From assembly GCA_019694835.1 (NCBI GenBank), contig JAIBBE010000069.1:1-5213 (forward strand): a stretch of DNA of 5,213 nucleotides, written 5' to 3'. Numbering within the stretch: position 1 is the stretch's first letter; each line of letters opens with the position of its first letter. Below the pieces are notes generated by a model. It ran no database searches and was not told the origin of the DNA. It saw only the letters and a list, made by a program, of their open reading frames with translations. This DNA is from Fimbriimonadaceae bacterium (GTDB lineage: Bacteria > Armatimonadota > Fimbriimonadia > Fimbriimonadales > Fimbriimonadaceae). The position numbers and the translations under genes were made by a program. Positions 1-5,213 of this stretch are shown piece after piece.

Positions 1-958
1 GGTGCTGGAGTCGGAACCGGGCCGGGTCGAACTGCGGGTGGATTTTCCCTGGACGCGGGTGCTCGGGCGCGGCTTGCCGCGCGGCGAACCCCGGGAGGTT
101 ACGGAGATTGACGTGCCGCGGCGGCAGATGACGTTGCGGGCCTTGATGCACTTTCTATTCGAGCGCGCGGGCTTCAACCGCTGGAGCCCGGCGATGGCGG
201 GCAAACGCAACCAGGGCGTACTGCGCAAGTACCTGCTGGAGGCCGCCGAGGAGATCATGGTCAAGGGCGTGCCGCTGGCCGAGCGCCTGTATGTGCCCGA
301 ACCTTTCAGCGAGAGCGCCAAGGCCGAAGCCGCACAGCGTCGGCGCGAGAAACTGGCGGTGCTGCGCCCCAAGGCCGGGCAGACGCCGCTGGCCATCGTG
401 ATCGGCGAGTTCAAGGCGAGCGAGGCGACGAGCCAGGGTTGCCGGATCTGGATTCGCCACATGCCGGATGCCCCGCTGCTGATCGCCAGCCGGAGTTGGG
501 AGCGCATCGAGCGGGCGTTCGCCCCTCTGTTCGAGGCACGAGATGCCGACACCGGTCACTCGGTCCGGCTGGTCATGGTTGCACTGATCCGAGCCCGCCG
601 TGAATACACCTACGAGATCGATGCGGCGAGCCTGATGCTTGCCAGCGAACATTGGATTCCCGTCGAGGGCGTACACGAATTGCCGCTGGTCGATGCCCTG
701 GTCGCCCAGCACCGCCGCTTCGTCAAGCCACTACGCTATGACGCTCGAAGTGCGGCGGCCTTTCCAAATGTCTTGCTGCTGGATGCCGGGCCGGCGCCGG
801 TGCCGCTCCATGTGGTAAGCACTTTCATGGACCCGAAGGAGCGGCTTTCCAAGGAAAGGGCGATTGCGGAAACCGGTGCGCAGCGCGCCTGGGTCTGGAG
901 GACAGAGGAACAAATGCCGCTTTTCAGACGAGACGTAGAGGTGGCGCTGCCGTCTTGA
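1..958 (+). CDS. DUF1173-family protein, 3' part (start outside window)
   Basis: The frame is open to the left edge and ends in TGA at 956-958, giving 318 visible residues. The GTG at position 2 is just the first codon in view, with no ribosome binding site visible, so I treat the gene as 5'-truncated by the window. The protein resembles the DUF1173 family, which is of unknown function and which I know mainly from plasmids and integrative conjugative elements. Recognisable stretches are GKRNQGVLRKYLLEAAEEI (about 67-85), a conserved-looking core PLAIVIGEFKASE (129-141), an aromatic segment EYTYEID (201-207), and the C-terminal PLHVVSTFMDPKERLSKE (268-285) followed by RAWVWRTEEQMP (295-306). 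There is no signal peptide or membrane segment in the visible part. Residues 104-124 are charged and probably helical. Sampled lines are about 67-70% G+C, higher than the genes to the right. It is probably a backbone gene of a mobile element. The family call is from memory of its sequence pattern; the function is unknown. Confidence 0.68.
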   Translation, partial: VLESEPGRVELRVDFPWTRVLGRGLPRGEPREVTEIDVPRRQMTLRALMHFLFERAGFNRWSPAMAGKRNQGVLRKYLLEAAEEIMVKGVPLAERLYVPEPFSESAKAEAAQRRREKLAVLRPKAGQTPLAIVIGEFKASEATSQGCRIWIRHMPDAPLLIASRSWERIERAFAPLFEARDADTGHSVRLVMVALIRARREYTYEIDAASLMLASEHWIPVEGVHELPLVDALVAQHRRFVKPLRYDARSAAAFPNVLLLDAGPAPVPLHVVSTFMDPKERLSKERAIAETGAQRAWVWRTEEQMPLFRRDVEVALPS

Positions 959-964
959 TTCGCG

Positions 965-2089
965 CTATTGAAGCGTAGGCCCGCACAAGCGCAACAACTG
1001 CGATCGGATTTCGGTGGGTGATGCCGTCAGATCCACCGTCGCAAATCGGATGCAATGCCCGTGGATGACTACCGTCTCATCGACGGTGCCACCGACGGAA
1101 GGGTGAAGCAGCAAGCCACTGGCGCAATCCGCAAGCGCATCGCCGCGCCCGACCTGAGAACGCAGGTAGGCGTAGATCTGGTAAACATACCCGCTGCGAA
1201 GCGTTTCCTCTCGATACCAGCCGCTCGTGACGATCGACGTGAACTTGGTGTCGATGACAATTCGCCGACAGGACGGCGCGTGGTCGAGCACCAAGTCGGT
1301 TCGCATCGTTGGCAAGATCGTGTCAATTCCCGACGTCTTCTGTTCTATCTGCCAACTCAGCGTACCGCCGCACCGAACACGCCATCCCTGCGGTTGCAGA
1401 ACCACGTCATAGAAGCCACCTACGGCTTTCTCGAACAGTCGGCGGACCCACGTGACCTCGCGGTCCGGCAGAGTCAGCACTTTCATCCCCGCCGCCTCGG
1501 TTGGCAACGCAAGATCGAAGGCCAGCTTTGCCGCAGCCACCATGAATCTGTCGTCCGCGTCGTTGCGGCCAAAACGATCGGTGCTCATTTGGGCGCGAGT
1601 GGGCGCGTTGCCGGAGACACCCATGGCCTTCATGCCATTCGCAAGTGAGCGGCAGCGATGGGCCACGTCCTTCCTCCGCACGATTCTGGAGATGGTTTCC
1701 AGCGCAGCACGGACAAAACGATTGCGTGGTGTGTCGATGGTAAACTCATCAAATCGACATGCCACCAGGCCACGATCGAGCAATCGATGCCGTTCAGTGT
1801 TCAGGACATCAATCCGCCCCCGCACGCGATTGAGGACGGCATCCCGAGAGCGGTAGCCAAGACTGAGACGGCGGCGCTGCCTGACTTCAACTGCGTGGGC
1901 AAGTATCTCGGCGACCAGATCAGGCAGATCGTCAGGGTTGTCCTCCAGACCGACATTGCCGATGCCGCGAGTGCGGAACAAGTACGATGCATAGAGCATA
2001 AGCAACCACAGATTACGCACCGGAATACGTCCGATGTAGCCATCTGCGTCTACCGACGCGTTCTCGACTTGCTCCCCGAGCACGCCCAT
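965..2089 (-). CDS. mcrC: McrC, nuclease subunit of McrBC type IV restriction system
   Basis: McrC binds the McrB motor, stimulates its GTP hydrolysis and cuts DNA bearing modified bases. The protein lines up with E. coli McrC from end to end. The N-terminal signature IPVRNLWLLMLYASYLF (22-38 with the ATG start) matches the E. coli IPVRN...YAW segment. RGRID (90-94) and FDEFTIDTPRNR (113-124) follow. The C-terminal PD-(D/E)xK nuclease has D265 (in MRTDLVLD), D280 and K282 (in IVIDTKF), and YQIYAYL with Q304. The family's closing block GLLLHPSV...FATVDL is present. All catalytic residues are intact, so it should be active. I chose the ATG at 2089-2087 (374 aa) because it overlaps the mcrB stop as TGATG, with a weak GAG six bases before it. 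The open frame extends to a GTG at 2116 (383 aa), inside mcrB; a GTG at 2092 is also possible. The stop is TAG. Its 3' end faces the DUF1173 gene at a distance of 6 bp, with no clear terminator hairpin. Confidence 0.93.
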   Translation of the reverse strand: MGVLGEQVENASVDADGYIGRIPVRNLWLLMLYASYLFRTRGIGNVGLEDNPDDLPDLVAEILAHAVEVRQRRRLSLGYRSRDAVLNRVRGRIDVLNTERHRLLDRGLVACRFDEFTIDTPRNRFVRAALETISRIVRRKDVAHRCRSLANGMKAMGVSGNAPTRAQMSTDRFGRNDADDRFMVAAAKLAFDLALPTEAAGMKVLTLPDREVTWVRRLFEKAVGGFYDVVLQPQGWRVRCGGTLSWQIEQKTSGIDTILPTMRTDLVLDHAPSCRRIVIDTKFTSIVTSGWYREETLRSGYVYQIYAYLRSQVGRGDALADCASGLLLHPSVGGTVDETVVIHGHCIRFATVDLTASPTEIRSQLLRLCGPTLQ

Positions 2090-4320
2090 CACCAGCTCTG
2101 AATCAGCCGCGCGCACGCCTTCTGCGCTTCGTCAGGTGCATCAAACCAATACTCATCGAGCAGCGGCCCGATCTCGGTTTCGACCACCTGCTGGAACCAC
2201 TTCTTCGTGTCCCCAGCCTCCAGTCGGTGGGCGGGCGTCACGTAGCTGTGGCCGATCCGGAACTGCTTTCCCAGACGGGCGTCAGCCCCGATCTGGTCAT
2301 TCAGTTGGGCGATCCGATGCTCGATATCCGCCACCAGAGCTGGATCGACAGCACTCTCTTTGACCACCCAATCCCGCCACGCAGGGCCTAACCTTGGCTC
2401 CAGACCAACGAATGCGAAACGGCGACGCAGCGCGAGATCGACAAGGGCCAGCGACCGGTCAGCGATGTTCATCGTGCCGACAACGTAGAGGTTCTCCGGA
2501 ATGTGGACAGGGCGGCGCTTGCCATCAGCATCCGGGTAGCACAGCTCCAACGCCTCATTGGGCGTGCGCTTTCCAGCCTCCAACAGTGTCAGAAGTTCGC
2601 CGAAGATCTGCGCCGGGTTGCCACGGTTGATCTCCTCGATCACCACGACAAACTTCGACGATGGGTCCTTCGACGCCGCCTTGATCGCTTCCATGAAGAC
2701 GCCGTCGGCCAGCGACAACTTGCCTTCGCCGGTTGGCCGCCATCCCCTGACGAAGTCCTCGTAGGACAGGTTGGGGTGAAACTGCACCGCGCGGACTTTG
2801 CTTTCGTCCTTTTGTCCCATCAGCGCAAACGCAAGGCGCTTCGCCAGCCATGTCTTGCCAGTGCCTGGCGGCCCCTGAAGTATCAGGTTCTTCTTGGTAC
2901 GAAGGCGGTCGAGCAGCCGATCGATCTCGTCGCGTTCAAGGAAGCATCCGTCTTTGAGAATGTCGTCGACCGAGTACGGCACGATCGGCACAGCAACATG
3001 AACGTCTTCCTGTGCCGCTGCATCAGCCTCATCGTCCCCATCGTCGGCGTCGCCTACGTCCTTCTCGCCGGCCGAAGTCTTCTCATCGGTGGGGTCCTTG
3101 TACAGCCATGCTTCCAGTGAAAGCTCGGGATATGAGTGGGCCGGGTACGAGGCTTCCTGGAAGCGCGGCTCCAGCACATCCATCACGGCAAGATAGTCTG
3201 CCGAGTTGCAGCGTCTCTTCGGGCCGTGAAGGCCAATCGGCACGCCGAGCTTCTTGCTGACGTAGACCTTAGAGTTGTGGTCAAGGCTCAGGAATGTCCA
3301 TGGCCTGATCCAGTAAAGGCCGAACGTCAGGTTCCATGCCACGCCTCGGCGCCCGTTGGCGCTATCGAACGCCTTGGCGAATTCCTCGCGGGCAAGGTCA
3401 TCGTCCGTATCCGAATACGCGATGGCAGCAGCAAAGACGTCCCAAAGCGAATCGATGTGGTCGGTTGCGCGATTGACCTCGAATGGAAAGTACCAGGACT
3501 TCAAGTTGTTCAACAGCGGGATGCCTTCGAACGTTTCTGGAACAGCTTCGTCAACGCCCAGGAACTTGGCCAACTCGGTCGCGATGATCTTGCGGTTGGA
3601 ATCCTTGATGCCCCGATTAAACAGACCCATCGTCGTGAACGGACAGATGTCCTTCACGAAACCGGTGGTGCCATCCGCATACTTGTCCTCTGCCAGATGA
3701 CCGAGTCCGTCGACCCGCACAGAAATCTCCCTGATACCTTCAACAAGGGCGCCTCTGTCGTTGCGATAGGTGAGCAGCTTGTCAGCAATCGTTTCGTAGA
3801 ACTTTGTCCAGCCGAAGCGATGCTTGTCGGGCGCCACTGTCCCGAATCGTTCCCGCCAGTAGGGTGCGTTTCGAAAGCGCTCGACGTCCTGCGGCTTGCT
3901 ATCGAAGGCGAAGGCGATCAAGCCATCGGTCATCCACTCGCCAGGCAGAACGCGCCAGACTGTCCCCCGGTGGGTGTAGAAATACCACTCCCGAACCGGC
4001 TCGACCTTTGTCCAGTCAACCTTTACCCGCTTGCCATCATTCAGGTTCTCGGTGATCGTGCCGATCGCCTTGATCGCCATCACTGACACCGCTTGCCCAC
4101 GGCTCTCGAAGGGCAGCCCATGCTTGCGCGTGTACGACGACTTGATGGCGATCCGATCTCCTGGCCGCATCGATCGCACCACGTCGAGGTGCTTGTCCTC
4201 GTAGCCGTTCTCCCAAATCCCCTCGGATAGAAAGCGTGGCATCTGATCGTCGGTGCCCCCGTAGCTTGCGCCAACAAACCAGCTCGCCTGTGCGCCAGAG
4301 TTCTCTGTTTTTGTGTTCAT
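2089..4320 (-). CDS. mcrB: McrB-type AAA+ GTPase with EVE/PUA-like N-terminus, type IV restriction
   Basis: This is the motor and recognition subunit of a McrBC system: it should form a hexameric ring, bind modified DNA and translocate using GTP, with McrC as nuclease. The protein has 743 residues, against about 460 in E. coli McrB. Residues 13-155 look like an EVE/PUA-like reader (SWFVGASYGGTDDQ, GIWENGY, MRPGDRIAIKSSYT, then a strand-rich part to WYFYTHRGTVWRV). Residues 165-408 form an extra module with DICPFTTMGLFNRGI (224-238) and WNLTFGLYWIRPWTFLSLD (329-347), whose role I do not know. An acidic, low-complexity linker (about 409-442) follows. The AAA+ domain is 450-743: Walker A GPPGTGKT (483-490), Walker B VVVIEEINRGN (558-568), MNIADRS (617-623) matching the MNTADRS GTP motif of E. 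coli McrB, a basic LRRRF (631-635) with likely arginine finger(s), and IGHSYV (689-694). Start ATG at 4320, preceded by GAGGA. First gene of the operon; mcrC follows with a one-base overlap. Confidence 0.92.
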   Translation of the reverse strand: MNTKTENSGAQASWFVGASYGGTDDQMPRFLSEGIWENGYEDKHLDVVRSMRPGDRIAIKSSYTRKHGLPFESRGQAVSVMAIKAIGTITENLNDGKRVKVDWTKVEPVREWYFYTHRGTVWRVLPGEWMTDGLIAFAFDSKPQDVERFRNAPYWRERFGTVAPDKHRFGWTKFYETIADKLLTYRNDRGALVEGIREISVRVDGLGHLAEDKYADGTTGFVKDICPFTTMGLFNRGIKDSNRKIIATELAKFLGVDEAVPETFEGIPLLNNLKSWYFPFEVNRATDHIDSLWDVFAAAIAYSDTDDDLAREEFAKAFDSANGRRGVAWNLTFGLYWIRPWTFLSLDHNSKVYVSKKLGVPIGLHGPKRRCNSADYLAVMDVLEPRFQEASYPAHSYPELSLEAWLYKDPTDEKTSAGEKDVGDADDGDDEADAAAQEDVHVAVPIVPYSVDDILKDGCFLERDEIDRLLDRLRTKKNLILQGPPGTGKTWLAKRLAFALMGQKDESKVRAVQFHPNLSYEDFVRGWRPTGEGKLSLADGVFMEAIKAASKDPSSKFVVVIEEINRGNPAQIFGELLTLLEAGKRTPNEALELCYPDADGKRRPVHIPENLYVVGTMNIADRSLALVDLALRRRFAFVGLEPRLGPAWRDWVVKESAVDPALVADIEHRIAQLNDQIGADARLGKQFRIGHSYVTPAHRLEAGDTKKWFQQVVETEIGPLLDEYWFDAPDEAQKACARLIQSW

Positions 4321-4331
4321 AGATATAGATA

Positions 4332-4336
4332 TCCTC
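4332..4336 (-). promoter_or_regulatory. mcrB ribosome binding site with long, repeat-filled spacer
   Basis: On the minus strand GAGGA lies 11 bases before the mcrB ATG, which supports that start over any internal one. The spacer is longer than the usual 5-9 bases and consists almost entirely of two tandem hexamers (plus-strand ATAGATATAGATAT, 4319-4332) that run into the start codon. Gain or loss of one hexamer would change the spacing to 17 or 5 bases. Confidence 0.55.
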
Positions 4337-4407
4337 AGATGGAGGCGGGTAGGGCAACAAACTGACTGCTCGGTCCTTCCGAACGGAGGTTCAGGTCTGG
4401 GCTACAC

Positions 4408-4416
4408 TTATCCACA
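4408..4416 (+). promoter_or_regulatory. Exact DnaA-box consensus (TTATCCACA)
   Basis: The nine bases TTATCCACA match the strong DnaA-box consensus perfectly. The site sits about 90 bp upstream of the mcrB start, in the non-coding gap. Only one exact copy was seen there, without an AT-rich unwinding element or iterons, so an origin is not supported. It could be a DnaA-responsive regulatory site, a relic of a plasmid or element origin, or chance; a given nonamer on either strand in about 300 bp is expected roughly 0.002 times. Confidence 0.4.
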
Positions 4417-4446
4417 GCCAAGCCAATGACAGGCGGCTATCGCCCT

Positions 4447-4494
4447 TGGTCAAAATTCAACGCGCACAGCTGGTCACTTTAAAACGCGCGCCGA
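4447..4494. repeat. Pair of 24-bp direct repeats, resembling IS21-family terminal repeats
   Basis: Two adjacent 24-bp units start at 4447 (TGGTCAAAATTCAACGCGCA...) and 4471 (TGGTCACTTTAAAACGCGCG...). They agree at 16 of 24 positions; TGGTCA at the front and AACGCGC further in are identical. The pattern GGTCAA-A/T-rich-CAACGC-CG-GACA resembles the multiple repeats I associate with the ends of IS21-family elements (istA/istB type). No transposase gene is next to it, so it may be the remnant of one IS end. The alternative is a pair of operator sites for an unknown regulator of mcrBC. The repeat is seen directly; the IS21 link is from memory. Confidence 0.5.
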
Positions 4495-4524
4495 CAAGCA
4501 CTCCCTGAATTCATCCTCGATGCT

Positions 4525-4544
4525 GCATTGATGGTTTTCAATGC
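4525..4544. repeat. 7-bp perfect inverted repeat (hairpin)
   Basis: GCATTGA (4525-4531) and TCAATGC (4538-4544) are perfect complements around the 6-base loop TGGTTT. The stem is only moderately stable. On the plus strand a T5 run begins 6 bases after the stem (4551-4555), too far for a classic terminator. On the minus strand no T-run follows. It lies about 75-95 bases past the stop of the right-hand gene, so it could be a weak 3'-end structure or a binding site for a dimeric protein. Confidence 0.35.
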
Positions 4545-4618
4545 GGGCCATTTTTATCTACGTTCTTCGTTAAGGCCTCATCCCGAGAAAGCTCCAATCG
4601 AAGGATGAAAATAGTCTT

Positions 4619-5213
4619 TTATGCAAGTGCTTCAGCTTCAGAGAGCGTTCTCAGCCATGTGTCCAAAATGGGATCGCCCCAAGTCAAAAGGCGAACCCCC
4701 TCACGACTGGTAGCCATAATTTGCTCTTCATCATCGCCCGATTTCGCAGTTGGTGGATGACGGTCAGCGAGTTCGCCACTAAATGTGACCAACAACTCCT
4801 CGTTGTCGAGAATACCAAGGTGGCTCGGCGCCCCCTCCCATGTGAAACTAAAACAAGCTCGGCGACCATCTAATTCGACAACCTGCGCGCCTGGTTCGGG
4901 AATCGCCGCAATTGACATTCCCGGCGCTAAATGGGTTAGACACCATACCGCAAGGCCTTCCTGCGTGACTGAGCAGATATTGGGTGAATGTCGCTGTATC
5001 GCTGGCGTGATTTCAGTGAATGACTCAAGCGGCTGAAGACTGGTACCCGGATTTTTCTGTGTTGCCTCGTCAAGCAGGCGTTGAGCTTCTTCCTGCTCCA
5101 TTTCACCCCGTGCGACCTTGGTGAGAATACGTGGCATTTCAGCAAGAATCGGTTGCAGGGGACCAACGACCTCTTCAAAAATGCGGATACGGACTTTCAA
5201 CGTGAAATAGGTA
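4619..5213 (-). CDS. C-terminal part of an unidentified protein, possibly an SNF2/DEAD-type helicase (start outside window)
   Basis: The frame runs leftward from the right edge to TAA at 4621-4619. A TTG at 5200 could give 193 residues, but the frame stays open through it to the edge (four more codons, T-Y-F-T) and no ribosome binding site precedes it. I therefore read it as the 3' end of a longer gene, 197 residues visible. Numbering from that TTG, the part begins with a helical region containing RIFEEVVGPLQPILAEMP (6-23) and a charged stretch EMEQEEAQRLLDEATQK (33-49). It then has HSPNICSVTQEGLAVW (71-86) and ends with EGVRLLTWGDPILDTWL (about 167-183). The VVGPLQP and LTWGDPxLD patterns recall C-terminal extensions of large bacterial SNF2/RapA-like helicases found in defence islands. 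No helicase motif itself is in view, so this is tentative. Sampled lines are about 52-57% G+C. It points the same way as mcrBC, 298 bp upstream. Confidence 0.5.
   Translation of the reverse strand, partial: TYFTLKVRIRIFEEVVGPLQPILAEMPRILTKVARGEMEQEEAQRLLDEATQKNPGTSLQPLESFTEITPAIQRHSPNICSVTQEGLAVWCLTHLAPGMSIAAIPEPGAQVVELDGRRACFSFTWEGAPSHLGILDNEELLVTFSGELADRHPPTAKSGDDEEQIMATSREGVRLLTWGDPILDTWLRTLSEAEALA

Larger units (their letters stand above)
4321..4618. other. AT-richer intergenic region upstream of mcrB
   Basis: These 298 bases separate the stop of the right-hand gene from the mcrB start. I see no convincing ORF. The region must carry the mcrBC promoter unless the genes are cotranscribed, but no hexamer pair stands out. 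The best minus-strand -35-like word is TTGACC (4448-4453, reverse complement of GGTCAA), and no good -10 box lies 16-18 bases after it. A downstream GGATAA lies inside the DnaA-box match. The region contains the DnaA box, the 24-bp repeat pair and the hairpin listed separately. One sampled line (4561-4620) is about 45% G+C. No T-run terminator follows the right-hand gene on the minus strand, so read-through into mcrBC is possible. Confidence 0.7.

Noticed and set aside
155..712. 185-residue open frame on the minus strand inside the DUF1173 gene
   Set aside because: It is antisense to a recognisable gene in high-GC DNA, where long shadow frames are common. Its translation is rich in R, G, Q and H and shows no known motif.
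958..990. Bidirectional terminator between the convergent genes
   Set aside because: Only short stems of 3-4 bp can be drawn, with no T-run on either strand.
1055..1648. 197-residue plus-strand open frame opposite mcrC
   Set aside because: The opposite strand carries the full McrC nuclease domain; the plus-strand translation has no family resemblance.
2503..3120. 205-residue plus-strand open frame opposite the McrB AAA+ domain
   Set aside because: The minus strand here encodes intact Walker A, Walker B and MNIADRS motifs, so this frame is a shadow.
3136..4086. 316-residue open frame on the plus strand opposite mcrB
   Set aside because: It is antisense to the recognised McrB N-terminal and middle modules, has no ribosome binding site I can see and no recognisable domain.
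4408..4500. Possible replication origin (DnaA box plus repeats)
   Set aside because: There is only one exact DnaA box, two imperfect repeats, no clear AT-rich unwinding region and no replication initiator gene in the window.
4321..4500. Sigma-70 promoter for mcrBC
   Set aside because: TTGACC and CTGTCA resemble -35 boxes, but no reasonable -10 hexamer is found at 16-18 bp, so I do not assign one.
4785..5036. 83-residue plus-strand open frame opposite the right-hand gene
   Set aside because: It lies antisense to a longer frame that is open to the edge and has a more protein-like composition.

Overview
The window looks like an accessory (defence-island) segment from a GC-rich proteobacterium, probably a gamma- or betaproteobacterium of the Pseudomonas/Xanthomonas/Burkholderia type. 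This rests on base composition, codon use and gene types; no taxonomic marker is present. The left-hand gene belongs to a family (DUF1173) that I know mainly from plasmids and integrative conjugative elements, so the host replicon may be such an element or a genomic island.

Layout. Positions 1-958 (+) hold the 3' part of a DUF1173-family gene whose start lies outside the window. Six bases further on, and tail to tail with it, lies a leftward two-gene type IV restriction operon: mcrB (4320 to 2089, -) followed by mcrC (2089 to 965, -). The stop of mcrB and the start of mcrC share one base (TGATG). Upstream of mcrB is a 298-bp AT-richer intergenic region. It contains an exact DnaA-box consensus, a 24-bp direct-repeat pair resembling the terminal repeats of IS21-family elements, and a 7-bp hairpin. 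Positions 4619-5213 (-) hold the 3' end of another leftward gene, open to the right edge, which I tentatively read as the C-terminal tail of a large SNF2/DEAD-type helicase.

How the genes fit together. McrB is a GTP-driven AAA+ motor with a DNA-reading N-terminus. McrC is its PD-(D/E)xK nuclease partner. Together they cleave DNA carrying modified bases, such as phage or incoming methylated DNA. This McrB has an EVE/PUA-like N-terminus and an extra ~240-residue middle module instead of the compact E. coli N-terminal domain, so its target modification may differ. A helicase upstream would fit a multi-gene defence island, but the 298-bp gap leaves it open whether it is part of the same system. 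G+C in sampled lines drops from about 67-70% in the DUF1173 gene to roughly 48-63% in mcrBC and about 52-57% in the right-hand gene. This fits an insertion of defence cargo beside a backbone gene. Nothing here proves a wholly new system; the most interesting parts are the McrB architecture, the upstream partner gene and the intergenic repeats.
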